Below, piece after piece: positions 35,888-43,891 of a DNA stretch of 64,000 nucleotides. Position numbers and translations under genes: made by a program. Numbering within the stretch: position 1 is the stretch's first letter; each line of letters starts with the position of its first letter. Origin of the DNA: Kribbella italica (GTDB taxonomy: Bacteria > Actinomycetota > Actinomycetes > Propionibacteriales > Kribbellaceae); the NCBI RefSeq assembly GCF_014205135.1, contig NZ_JACHMY010000001.1, positions 1,550,001-1,614,000 of the forward strand, read 5' to 3'. Below the pieces are notes generated by a model, which was given only the letters and a program-made list of their open reading frames with translations, was not told the DNA's origin and searched no databases.

Positions 35888-37015
35888 GCCGATCGTCGTC
35901 GTCCACTCGTTCAGCGCGTCGGCGGCGTCCAGCCGGGCCAGCAGCGGGAGGAACTGCCCGGCCACGTCGGCCTGGTAGCTGAGGAAGATCAGCCCGCTCT
36001 CGCGGCTCGCGCCGGTGTCCTGCACGTAGTTCAGGCCCTTGCGAAAGATCCGGCGCCCGTCGTTGGTGCTGTGGTGGGACAGCCGCGAGTGCGCGTTCTC
36101 GGCGATCATCAGCCGCCCGTCGGCGTCCCGTGCCTGCAGGTCGAGCTCGTCGTGCTCGGTCGTGCCGGTCACCGGCGCACCGGTCGCGAGCTTCCGCCCG
36201 ACCGCGCGCTCCTGCTCGGAGCGGGTCAGCTCGTCCCAGGTGTCGAGGTTCATCCGGATCCGCCGTACGACGAGCGTCGTACCGCCGCGGAACCACTCCG
36301 GCCCGTCGGCCCACACCGTCGCGTCGAACTCCGGCGTCCCGACCGCCGGGTTCCCGGTCCCGTCGACCTGGCCGAACAGGTTCCGCCCGGTCACCGGCTT
36401 GCCGTCCGGGCCCGTCCCGTTCCAGAAGCCGGTCTGCCGCCACACCGGCTTCGCGAACGGCGCCGCGTCCGCAACCAGCCGCCGTACGGCGTGCACGACG
36501 CTGACCGGGTCGTCGGCCCCGACCTGGATCAGCAGGTCGCCACCGGACCACGTCGGCAGCAACCGGTCGTGCCGCATCACCGGCAGCTCGTCCAGCCCGC
36601 GCGGCTTGTACGCCGTGAGCCCGGGCCGCGTGAACACCCGCGGCCCGAACCCGACCGTCACGGTCAGCGCCGCGTTCGGAACGGCCAGCTCCGGCGCCGT
36701 GTCACCGGGTGTCGGCCGGCCTTCGGTCAGCGCGACGATGTCCGTGCTCCACAGCCGCATCAGCCGGCCGAGCGCGGCCCGGTCGGTGCTGCCGAGCAGG
36801 TTCAGCGCGACGAGTTCGGCGTGCTTCGGCGACGGCGCGCTGATCGCCGGTTGGTGGTCGCCGTACGGGCTGAGATCGCGCGACGGCACGGCCTCGGCCG
36901 GCGCGGGACTGTTGCTAAGAGCAACTGCCGTGCCGGACGCGGCGGCCCCCGCGGCGGCGACTCCGGCGTACGCGAGGAGCTGCCGGCGTGAGGGCCGCGA
37001 GTCCGGGGAGGTCAA
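35819..37015 (-). CDS. Tat-exported DyP-type peroxidase (EfeB/DtpA-like)
   Basis: 398 residues. Start is a TTG (37013-37015) overlapping the chaperone stop (TTGA). The leader RPSRRQLLAYAGVAAAG is a twin-arginine signal. The DyP signature GxxDG appears as FGQVDGTGNP, and the proximal heme His lies in AENAHSRLSHHSTN. It oxidises dyes and phenols with peroxide, or, in the EfeB branch, releases iron from heme outside the membrane. In Streptomyces lividans a related Tat-exported DyP and a PCuAC-type chaperone work in copper handling, and the same pair is coupled here. Confidence 0.92.
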   Translation of the reverse strand: MTSPDSRPSRRQLLAYAGVAAAGAAASGTAVALSNSPAPAEAVPSRDLSPYGDHQPAISAPSPKHAELVALNLLGSTDRAALGRLMRLWSTDIVALTEGRPTPGDTAPELAVPNAALTVTVGFGPRVFTRPGLTAYKPRGLDELPVMRHDRLLPTWSGGDLLIQVGADDPVSVVHAVRRLVADAAPFAKPVWRQTGFWNGTGPDGKPVTGRNLFGQVDGTGNPAVGTPEFDATVWADGPEWFRGGTTLVVRRIRMNLDTWDELTRSEQERAVGRKLATGAPVTGTTEHDELDLQARDADGRLMIAENAHSRLSHHSTNDGRRIFRKGLNYVQDTGASRESGLIFLSYQADVAGQFLPLLARLDAADALNEWTTTIGSAVFAIPPGWHEDGWLARDLLV

Positions 37016-37548
37016 GAGGCGGGCGTCGGGGTCTCGGAGGGGTGGTAGTGCTCTTCCTCCTCGGTGAAGTTCTTCACCGGGACGGTCAGGTCGTGGCTGC
37101 TGCCGTCGGAGAACTTCAGCGTCAGCGGCACCTCGTCACCGGGCTTCAGCGGTTGCTTGAGGTCCATCAGCATCACGTGGTCGCCGCTCGGCACGAGGTG
37201 GGCGTGCGAGCCGGCCGGTACGACGATGCCGCCGGCCTTCTCCTGCATCACCATCTTGCCGTCCTTCGTCGTCATCTCGTGCAGCTGCACGGTGCCGGCC
37301 ACCGGAGAGGTTGCCGAGGTCAACTTGATCTCGGTACTGCCCGGGTTGGTCAGTGCCATGAACGCCGCCGTCATCGTGGTGTCCTTGGTGCCGGCCGTGG
37401 TCCGCACCCAGGCGTCCTCGACCAGCACGCCCGGCGTACTGACCGACGGCGCGGTGTCCGCGGCCGCGGCCTGGTCGCCGGAACCGCACGACGACACCAG
37501 GAGGGGGAGGGCAACGACAACGCAGGCCATCAGCAACTTCTTCTTCAC
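37012..37548 (-). CDS. PCuAC-type copper chaperone lipoprotein
   Basis: 178 residues, GTG at 37546-37548. Lipoprotein signal with a lipobox-like LLVSSC (C21). The copper motif is present: HEM near residue 90, MVM nine residues later, then HAH and HVMLM, the H-x-M...H-x-M arrangement that binds Cu(I). A second His-rich tail (HYHPSE) may add a Cu(II) site. It delivers copper outside the membrane to cytochrome oxidase or other cuproenzymes. First gene of the pair with the DyP peroxidase. Confidence 0.92.
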   Translation of the reverse strand: MKKKLLMACVVVALPLLVSSCGSGDQAAAADTAPSVSTPGVLVEDAWVRTTAGTKDTTMTAAFMALTNPGSTEIKLTSATSPVAGTVQLHEMTTKDGKMVMQEKAGGIVVPAGSHAHLVPSGDHVMLMDLKQPLKPGDEVPLTLKFSDGSSHDLTVPVKNFTEEEEHYHPSETPTPAS

Positions 37549-37588
37549 GCACAGGCCAACGAGGGTCACCCGACCCGAGTTCCCCAAC

Positions 37589-40411
37589 TCATGGTTGTTC
37601 TTGGTCACCTTCCTCGTCCGGCCGGACGAAGTCGGGGTCGCCGCCTTCATCGCCGGACCGCGCGCCGGCCTGGGCCAGGTGCGACACCGACTCCAGCTCG
37701 GCGAGCACCGACTGGTGCTGGTCGACACAGAGCACGACCAGGTCACCCCGGTTGGACCGGCCCAGCGCGTGCCGTACGGCGTCGAGCTCCTCCAGCACCA
37801 GCTCCACCGAGCGGCACCGCGCACCGGCGGCCATCGCGGACCGGACGCCCTCGATGATCAGCTCGGCCGACTCGCCGCGCTGACGGCCGCGCAACCGGGT
37901 GTCCTCACGGACGATCAGCTGGTCGAAGTGCTGCGCCGCGACCTCGCCGAGCTCGCGCATGTCGTCGTCGCGCCGGTCGCCCGCGGTCGCGATCACACCG
38001 ATCCGCGACGGCCGCGCGAGCTCCGACGACGCGCCGAGGCTCTCGCCGATCCGGTCGACGAAGTCGCCGAGCATCCGCATCGCCGGCGCGTTGTGGCAGT
38101 AGTCGACGATCACGTGCCGGCCGTCGACCTCGATCTCGTTCAGCCGGCCCGGCGACAGGTAGTACGACGTACTGAACGTGCGCAGACCCTGCCGGATGTC
38201 GTGCAGCGGCGCGCCGGCCGCGAACGCCGCCGCGGCGGCCGCCATCACGTTCTGCACGTTCATCATCGCCCGGCCGCCGAACGTTGCCGGCAGCAAGTGT
38301 GTCCAGGCCAGCTGCATCGAGCGCCGGCCGTGCTTCATGATGATCATGTCGCCCAGCTCGGACCGCTCCAGCACGACCGCGCGGCCACCGCGCCGGCAGT
38401 GCCCCTCGATGTACTCGCGCACCTCGCTGCCGGCCTCGGCCATGCTGAACCAGACCACCTGGCCGGAGCACTTGCGACGCATCTTCCGCACCAGCGGGTC
38501 GTCGGCGTTCAGGACGGCGAAGCCCGTCCGCGGCACCGCCTCGACCAGCACGGCCTTCACGTCGGCCAGCTGCTCCAGCGTGTCGACGCCGCGCAGCCCG
38601 AGGTGGTCGGGCTGGATGTTCAGGACGACGGCCACGTCGTTGCGCTCGTAGCCGAGGCCCTCGCGCAGGATGCCGCCGCGGGCGACCTCGAAGACCGCGA
38701 AGTCGACCCGCGGGTTCTGCAGCACCATCCGGGCCGACTTCGGGCCGGACGCGTCGGACCGGATCACCAGCCGCTCGTCGATCACGACGCCGTCGGTCGA
38801 GGTCATGCCGACCTTGCGGCCCATCCCCTTGAAGACGTGGCTGATCATCCGCGAGGTGGTGGTCTTGCCGTTGGTCCCGGTCACCGCGACGATCGGGATC
38901 CGGCTGGTCGCCCCGGGCGGGAACAGCATGTCGACCACCGGCTTGGCGATGTACTGCGGCTCGCCGATCGTCGGGTTGGTGTGCATCCGGAAGCCCGGCG
39001 CGGCGTTCACCTCGCAGATCGCGCCGCCGGTCTCGCGGACCGGCTGGGTGATGTCGGGGCAGATGAAGTCGATACCGGCGATGTCCAGCCCGATCATCCG
39101 GGCCGCCTCCTCGGCGATCTCCACGTTCTCCGGGTGCGCCTCGTAGGTACGGTCGATCGAGATCCCGCCGGTGGACATGTTGCCGGTCAGCGTGAGCTTC
39201 ACCGTCACGTCCTCGGGCGGTACGTCGTCCAGCGCGAAGCCCTGGCTGCGGACCAGGTCGCGGGCGGCGGCGTTCACGGTGATCCGGGTCAGGATCTTCT
39301 CGTGCCCGACGCCGCGGCGCGGGTCGGCGTTGGTGATCTCGACCAGCTCGGCCACCGTGTGCACGCCGTCGCCGACCACGTGCGCGGGGACCCGCTCGGC
39401 GATCGCCTCCATCCGGCCGTTGATGATCAGGCAGCGGTAGTCGCGGCCGGTGACGAAGTTCTCCACGATCACCCAGCCGCGCCGGGACTGGTCCTGCGCG
39501 ATCGGGAACGCCTCGCGCACCGCGTCCGCGTCGGCGAGGTTCAGGCAGACCCCGCGGCCGTGGTTGCCGTCGAGCGGCTTGCAGACCACCGGGTAGCCGA
39601 TCTTGTTCGCCACCGACACGGCGTCCTCGACCGTCCGGACCGAGTCCGACCGGGGCACCGGCAGGCCGGCCGAGGCCAGCAGGCGCGTGGTCAGGTCCTT
39701 GTCGCTGGCTACGTCGACCGCGATCGAACCGGTCTCCGACGTCATGGTGGCCCGGATCCGCTTCGCGTGCACGCCCTGGCCGAGCTGGACCAGGCTGGCC
39801 TTGTTCAGCCGGATCCACGGGATGTCGCGCGAGGTCGCCTCGTCGACGATCGCCTGCGTGGACGGGCCGAACGCGGTCCGCTCGGCCTGCTTGATGAACC
39901 GCTCGAGCTCGGTGGTGAACTCGAAGCCGGGATCGGGCTGGACCAGGTGGTTGACGAACCGGACGGCCAGCTCGGCGGCGGCCAGGCCGACCGCCTCGTC
40001 GGCGTACGAGTAGACGATGTTGTACCGGCCGGTGATGCCCTTGACCTGGCGGGTCTTGCCGCGCCGCATGTCGTGGCCGGCCTCCTGCTGCAGCTGCAGC
40101 GCGACGTGCTCGGCGATGTGGCCGAGCCAGGTGCCCTCCTGCAGCCGCTCGATGAACCCGCCGCGCCGGCCGCGCGAGCAGTGGTGCTGATCGAGCCGGG
40201 GCAGGTCGGCGAGCAACTGCTCGGTGAAGCCTTCGATGGTGTCGGACGGCCAGTCCTCCAGCGACCCCAGGTCGACCACCAGGTGGATGGCCGGCTCGTA
40301 GCTCCAGACGTTCGGGCCGCGGTAGACCCGGGTCTCGATGATCTTCAGGTCCGGGCTCGGCGAGCCCTGCGGGTCGGCGGTCTTACGGCGCTGGGGGGCG
40401 GTTTCGGTCAT
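37589..40411 (-). CDS. cphA: Cyanophycin synthetase
   Basis: 940 residues, ATG 40409-40411 overlapping the cphB stop. N-terminal domain (to about 165) with SRGRRGGFIERLQEGTW. ATP-grasp domain about 200-480 (PVVCKPLDGNHGRGV, GGAICEVNAAPGFRMH) adds Asp. Mur-ligase domain from about 490 with GTNGKTTTSR near residue 510 and NIQPDHLGLRGVDT adds Arg. It makes multi-L-arginyl-poly-L-aspartate, a cytoplasmic nitrogen and carbon store. The C-terminus is acidic and variable. With cphB it forms a complete storage/mobilisation operon. Confidence 0.96.
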   Translation of the reverse strand: MTETAPQRRKTADPQGSPSPDLKIIETRVYRGPNVWSYEPAIHLVVDLGSLEDWPSDTIEGFTEQLLADLPRLDQHHCSRGRRGGFIERLQEGTWLGHIAEHVALQLQQEAGHDMRRGKTRQVKGITGRYNIVYSYADEAVGLAAAELAVRFVNHLVQPDPGFEFTTELERFIKQAERTAFGPSTQAIVDEATSRDIPWIRLNKASLVQLGQGVHAKRIRATMTSETGSIAVDVASDKDLTTRLLASAGLPVPRSDSVRTVEDAVSVANKIGYPVVCKPLDGNHGRGVCLNLADADAVREAFPIAQDQSRRGWVIVENFVTGRDYRCLIINGRMEAIAERVPAHVVGDGVHTVAELVEITNADPRRGVGHEKILTRITVNAAARDLVRSQGFALDDVPPEDVTVKLTLTGNMSTGGISIDRTYEAHPENVEIAEEAARMIGLDIAGIDFICPDITQPVRETGGAICEVNAAPGFRMHTNPTIGEPQYIAKPVVDMLFPPGATSRIPIVAVTGTNGKTTTSRMISHVFKGMGRKVGMTSTDGVVIDERLVIRSDASGPKSARMVLQNPRVDFAVFEVARGGILREGLGYERNDVAVVLNIQPDHLGLRGVDTLEQLADVKAVLVEAVPRTGFAVLNADDPLVRKMRRKCSGQVVWFSMAEAGSEVREYIEGHCRRGGRAVVLERSELGDMIIMKHGRRSMQLAWTHLLPATFGGRAMMNVQNVMAAAAAAFAAGAPLHDIRQGLRTFSTSYYLSPGRLNEIEVDGRHVIVDYCHNAPAMRMLGDFVDRIGESLGASSELARPSRIGVIATAGDRRDDDMRELGEVAAQHFDQLIVREDTRLRGRQRGESAELIIEGVRSAMAAGARCRSVELVLEELDAVRHALGRSNRGDLVVLCVDQHQSVLAELESVSHLAQAGARSGDEGGDPDFVRPDEEGDQEQP

Positions 40412-41478
40412 AACGTCGTCCCACTGTCTGGTTGCGGATCGGTGTCTGGTCGGCTGAGTTCGGCGCCCGCGCTCAGAGGCTCGGTCGCCTCCGGTCTGGA
40501 CTCCGTCGCCGACGACACCCGCCGCGCGACCCGCTTGCCGGCACGGCGCTTCTGCTCGGCGTAGTACTGCGGGGACACCCCTTCGGCCGCGATGTCGCGG
40601 GCCAGCTTGCGCAGGTCGGCCTCGGCCTGCTCGATCTCGGCCAGCTCCTCGGCCGGCGGCTGCGGACCGTACGACAGCAGCGTGCGCGACCGCAGGTCGA
40701 ACGTCGAGGTCGCCGGCAGCACGTGCAGGACGACGCCCGAGGCCAGGATCGCCTCGGACCGCTTGGCGTAGTGCGCGTTGGAGGTGATCCGGCTGCCGTC
40801 GAAGATCGTCACGGCGCCCCGGCCGACGACCTCCAGATGAGACCCCCGGACGACGGCCGCCGTGTCCTCGTCGACGCCGATCCCGAGCAGCCCGGGGGAC
40901 TGGGCGACCAGCGACAGGAGCCGGCCGTACCGGTTCCGCTGGGCGAAGTGCTGGTCGACGATCGCGCCCTGGACCAGGCCGAGCCCGCCGGCGAGCTGGC
41001 TCATCCGCTGCCGGGGAGTCGCGCCGGAACGGCCGAACGCGATCATGTGCTCGGCCAGGATGCTCGCGCCGGCCGACGTACCGCCGACGGCGGCGCCGCG
41101 GCGGTGGGCGGCGGTGACGGCCCGGCCGAACGCCGTACCGGTGACCACGCCGCTGAGCTTGAGCTGGTTGCCGCCGGTCATGAAGATGCCGGTCGCCTCG
41201 TTCAGCGGCTCGATGAACGCCGGGTCGTCGGCGTCCTCGCGGTTCTCGGGGCGGACCCCGACCACGCTGGCCGCACCGAGCGCGGCGAACAGCGCGGAGT
41301 ACACGTCCGTGACGTCCGGCCCGAGCGCGGACGCCGTGGGCACCACCACGATCCGCGCCTTCGGCCCACCGGCCGCCTCGACGAACTCCTGCAGCACCAT
41401 CCGCTTCTTCAGCTTGTCCTCGGCTCCGCCGATCGCGAAGAGAGCACCCGGCCCGCTGCTCACCACCTGTTGAGACAT
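40408..41478 (-). CDS. cphB: Cyanophycinase
   Basis: 356 residues, ATG 41476-41478. Peptidase S51 fold: ALFAIGGAEDKL, MTGGNQLKLSG and the nucleophile elbow GGTSAGASILAEHM (Ser). It cleaves cyanophycin to beta-Asp-Arg dipeptides. About 80 residues beyond the usual length form a C-terminal charged helix and disordered Ser/Pro/Glu tail (after SYGPQPPAEELAEI). It precedes cphA with a 4-bp overlap. Upstream lies a long 12-bp tandem repeat in what should be the leader or promoter. Confidence 0.95.
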   Translation of the reverse strand: MSQQVVSSGPGALFAIGGAEDKLKKRMVLQEFVEAAGGPKARIVVVPTASALGPDVTDVYSALFAALGAASVVGVRPENREDADDPAFIEPLNEATGIFMTGGNQLKLSGVVTGTAFGRAVTAAHRRGAAVGGTSAGASILAEHMIAFGRSGATPRQRMSQLAGGLGLVQGAIVDQHFAQRNRYGRLLSLVAQSPGLLGIGVDEDTAAVVRGSHLEVVGRGAVTIFDGSRITSNAHYAKRSEAILASGVVLHVLPATSTFDLRSRTLLSYGPQPPAEELAEIEQAEADLRKLARDIAAEGVSPQYYAEQKRRAGKRVARRVSSATESRPEATEPLSAGAELSRPDTDPQPDSGTTL

Positions 41479-41972
41479 AGCCGAAGAATAGGTCACGGCA
41501 CGGGAGGGAGCACCACGGGGAGAGAAGAACAGAGAGAAGAACAGAGAGAAGAACAGAGAGAAGAACAGAGAGAAGAACAGAGAGAAGAACAGAGAGAAGA
41601 ACAGAGAGAAGAACAGAGAGAAGAACAGAGAGAAGAACAGAGAGAAGAACAGAGAGAAGAACAGAGAGAAGAACAGAGAGAAGAACAGAGAGAAGAACAG
41701 AGAGAAGAACAGAGTAGTGGTTGCCGTTGGCTTTTAAAGCTGAGGAGGTCGTGACTTGTGTCACTGCAGGTGCTGTGTGGAGTTAGTCTCTAGTCGCGCC
41801 GGGCGGCCATGCGACTGTGATCTGAACGTCCTTATCCTTGGCGGCGACACGTCCGTCGGTGAATTACACCGAACTTCTTACAGCCCCCGCGAACCTCTTT
41901 GCGGCCGATCTGACGGCGCACCATCAAGGGAGGCTCGACGATCTGTGGATAACTCGCCGCCACGGGCAAGGC
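41479..41972. other. Upstream region of the cyanophycin operon and spacer to the toxin island
   Basis: 494 bp with no credible gene. It holds the 12-bp tandem array (41521-41712). An AT-rich TTTTAAAGC block just left of 41745 could serve as a leftward -10 region. A 210-bp stretch of lower GC (41760-41972) follows, up to the Imm1 stop. Confidence 0.55.
41521..41712. repeat. 16 perfect tandem copies of a 12-bp unit
   Basis: Unit AGAGAAGAACAG (CTGTTCTTCTCT on the minus strand) repeated 16 times without a mismatch, then two bases of a further copy. It lies 43 bp upstream of the cphB start, in its leader or promoter. The identity of all copies means recent expansion, and copy number is probably variable between strains. 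The purine/pyrimidine strand asymmetry is complete except for one C per unit. Confidence 0.97.
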
Positions 41973-42419
41973 TCAAGCGACGCCTTCCGGCCATTCGGCC
42001 CACTCGAAGCCCGCTGGCCGAGCCCCGCTGCCTTCTACGAACTCGCGTACGGCTTGGCGCACGTGCTCAAGGGTGATCTCGGAGTTCTGCGGCCAACCCT
42101 GGTCATGCCCCTGGTAGTAGTAGAACACTTCCTCGCGCTGGCTGACCTGCCCAGGCACGTACCAACTGCCCTCATCCCTGCCGTCGTCGCCGGCGTAGCG
42201 GGCACCCCCGACCTTCCCCTCGGCGTAGATTGCTATGCGCAACTCGTGGTCGGGCACACCGGACTCCATCAGGGGACGAGCGGTGCTGTAGAGCGCGATG
42301 ACGGAGTTCTCGAACGGCTCGGCCAGAACAGCGTCAATCAGCGTGTCGACGTCGTCCGGGGTGTCGATCAGTACGGGGTCCTCGCCGTTCTTGTAGAACG
42401 CGCGCACGGTGTTCGTCAT
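41973..42419 (-). CDS. Imm1-family immunity protein
   Basis: 148 residues, ATG overlapping the toxin stop (ATGA). Conserved blocks DPVLIDTPDDVDTLIDAVL, NSVIALYSTARPL, HELRIAIYAEGKVGGARYAG, GSWYVPG and REEVFYYYQGHDQGWPQNS match Imm1, the immunity family classically found beside SCP1.201/DddA-type deaminase toxins. It is expected to bind and neutralise the toxin in the cytoplasm of the producer and its kin. The coupled order toxin-immunity ensures co-synthesis. Confidence 0.88.
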   Translation of the reverse strand: MTNTVRAFYKNGEDPVLIDTPDDVDTLIDAVLAEPFENSVIALYSTARPLMESGVPDHELRIAIYAEGKVGGARYAGDDGRDEGSWYVPGQVSQREEVFYYYQGHDQGWPQNSEITLEHVRQAVREFVEGSGARPAGFEWAEWPEGVA

Positions 42420-43303
42420 CTCAGGTGTCCATTCTCGTCGAGACCGCGATACGTCTTCTTGAATCCTGCCGGACCGAAGACGGTCAAGGTACCGCCCGCC
42501 GGCAGGAACTGGGGCAGCAGGTCGTCACAACTCAAGTCACCGGTACAAGGCAGCTTGTTCACTGCGATCGTGGCCCGTGTAAGTCCACGCTCACGCATGA
42601 ACATGGCGAACTTCGACTCGACATGCGAGGCAACCATCGGCTCGCCATCCTGCCGGCCAATTCGACGCTGCCGCATGAACGCCTTGACTTGCTGGTAGTA
42701 CGGATCATCGCCTTCTCCCTCGCTCGCTAGCTGCCCACTGATGAGCGGCTGTTCGGTGCCGTCGTCGTCTCGCCAGATGCCGCGGGTCTTCTGACGAACC
42801 GGCTTCGACTCGTCTCGAACCGGCAACTTCCCAAACAGCCGCCAGGCTTCCTCGTCACTGGTTCCCAACGTTGACGGTTCATCCTCCGGGCTCGCCTCAT
42901 CGCCGGACCCCGCGGCCTTGCCTAATTTGCCCCCTTCCGGCTCGGCCTGGTCGTCGTCCGGCCGGCGATCCGCGGGCGGCATGCTCCCGCCCGGCGCATC
43001 CGGTCGACGGGCGGCGCCGTCACCGGTAGGCCCAGCGGTACGAATCCCGTCGACCATCTGCTGCGCCCAGCCGTGAGCCTTTGGTGGCGCCAGAGAGAGG
43101 TAATGAGCAGCGCCCTCGCAGGCCCGCGCAGCAGCGTCGAGCTGCTGCGCGGCCATGGTGGCACTGCCGCCGGACAACTGCATGACGATCGCGGCGTGGT
43201 CGCGGCAGATACGGGCCCGGGTGTCGAGCGCGGCGATGACCCGCGGAATCTCGTTGAGACTGTCAACGAGTCCCTGCGCTACGCGTTGGAGCTCGGACAG
43301 CAC
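42416..43303 (-). CDS. DddA/SCP1.201-type cytosine deaminase toxin with WXG100-like N-terminus
   Basis: 295 residues, GTG 43301-43303. Residues 1-90 are helical and resemble a WXG/LXG-type export domain. Residues 95-160 are a Pro/Asp/Glu/Gly-rich linker. From about 170 comes a deaminase domain: TRGIWRDDDG, then H227-V-E229 in MVASHVESKFAMFMRERG, and P252-C253 with C259 in NKLPCTGDLSCDDLLP. H227, C253 and C259 are the zinc ligands and E229 the proton shuttle, matching the HVE and C...C signatures of DddA, the double-stranded-DNA cytosine deaminase. Delivery by a type VII system is inferred from the small partner gene upstream. Confidence 0.87.
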   Translation of the reverse strand: MLSELQRVAQGLVDSLNEIPRVIAALDTRARICRDHAAIVMQLSGGSATMAAQQLDAAARACEGAAHYLSLAPPKAHGWAQQMVDGIRTAGPTGDGAARRPDAPGGSMPPADRRPDDDQAEPEGGKLGKAAGSGDEASPEDEPSTLGTSDEEAWRLFGKLPVRDESKPVRQKTRGIWRDDDGTEQPLISGQLASEGEGDDPYYQQVKAFMRQRRIGRQDGEPMVASHVESKFAMFMRERGLTRATIAVNKLPCTGDLSCDDLLPQFLPAGGTLTVFGPAGFKKTYRGLDENGHLR

Positions 43304-43312
43304 GAGTGCGAC

Positions 43313-43573
43313 CTAGAGCTGGTTGGCGTAGCTGGTGCACCCGTTCGAGGCGATGTGCAGCGACTCCACGGCCTGATCCACTGCCTTGCTGGCGGCATCG
43401 AGGATCTGGGCGATGTCGCGGTCCACGCCGGTGGCAGTGCCGGCGATCAGGGCCTCTACCTGGGTGCTGTGCTGGGTGAAGCGCTGCTTGAAGCCGGCCA
43501 AACCGCCCGCGGCTTGCTTGGCTTCGTTGGCGATCTGGTGGAGTTGCATCTGGAGCTGCTGGACCTGCGACAT
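43313..43573 (-). CDS. WXG100-like small helical partner protein
   Basis: 86 residues, ATG with GAGGTAG upstream. Two long amphipathic helices with a Gly break near AAGGLAGFK, and Gln-rich heptads, are the shape and length of ESAT-6/WXG100 proteins, although a literal W-x-G is absent. Nine bases separate it from the toxin gene. Such small partners form a four-helix bundle with the N-terminus of larger effectors for type VII export. No ESX core components are in the window, so secretion would depend on a system elsewhere. Confidence 0.72.
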   Translation of the reverse strand: MSQVQQLQMQLHQIANEAKQAAGGLAGFKQRFTQHSTQVEALIAGTATGVDRDIAQILDAASKAVDQAVESLHIASNGCTSYANQL

Positions 43574-43891
43574 GTGACTACCTCGCTTCTCTGACAGTTC
43601 GGGCGGCGGTCAGACAGGCCGCGCCGTCCCCGGGACTCGGCGACCGGACAGGACGGCGCGGCCACTCCCAGGCGCGTCAACACCTCTAGTGGGAGGTTGG
43701 AACGGCTGGCACGGGTCAGCCTCGCTCGCAGTACCGCGCCAGCCGGTTTGAAGGTCCCTGCCCGAGACAGGGGGCCCGGGGTCTCGGGAGGAGGCCTCAG
43801 ACAGGGACCGCTTAGTGATGGAATCGGCAGCTCACGGGCGATCACTCCGCGAGACGGCGGCTTGAGGAGGGACCGCTGCCGATTCCGCCGG
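43574..43891. promoter_or_regulatory. Inverted-repeat-rich leader of the toxin unit
   Basis: 318 bp without a gene. It contains GGCCGCGCCGTCC/GGACGGCGCGGCC (43617-43629 / 43651-43663). Next is a nested pair GGTCCCTG (43753-43760) / CAGGGACC (43802-43809) around CCCGAGAC (43761-43768) / GTCTCGGG (43781-43788). Last is GGAATCGGCAGC (43820-43831) / GCTGCCGATTCC (43875-43886). These could be terminators of the upstream mini-cassette and attenuators or operators for the toxin unit. Confidence 0.6.

Noticed and set aside
37064..40564. Long plus-strand frame opposite cphA
   Set aside because: His/Asp/Val-rich antisense shadow of cphA.
41521..41712. CRISPR array
   Set aside because: Unit is 12 bp with no spacers and no cas genes nearby; a simple tandem repeat.
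41479..41764. Leftward open frame of LLSV repeats joined to cphA
   Set aside because: It is just the 12-bp repeat being stop-free; the frame crosses cphB out of frame and has no gene-like composition.
41838..42698. Plus-strand open frame over the Imm1 and toxin genes
   Set aside because: Opposite two genes with clear family motifs; composition is not protein-like.
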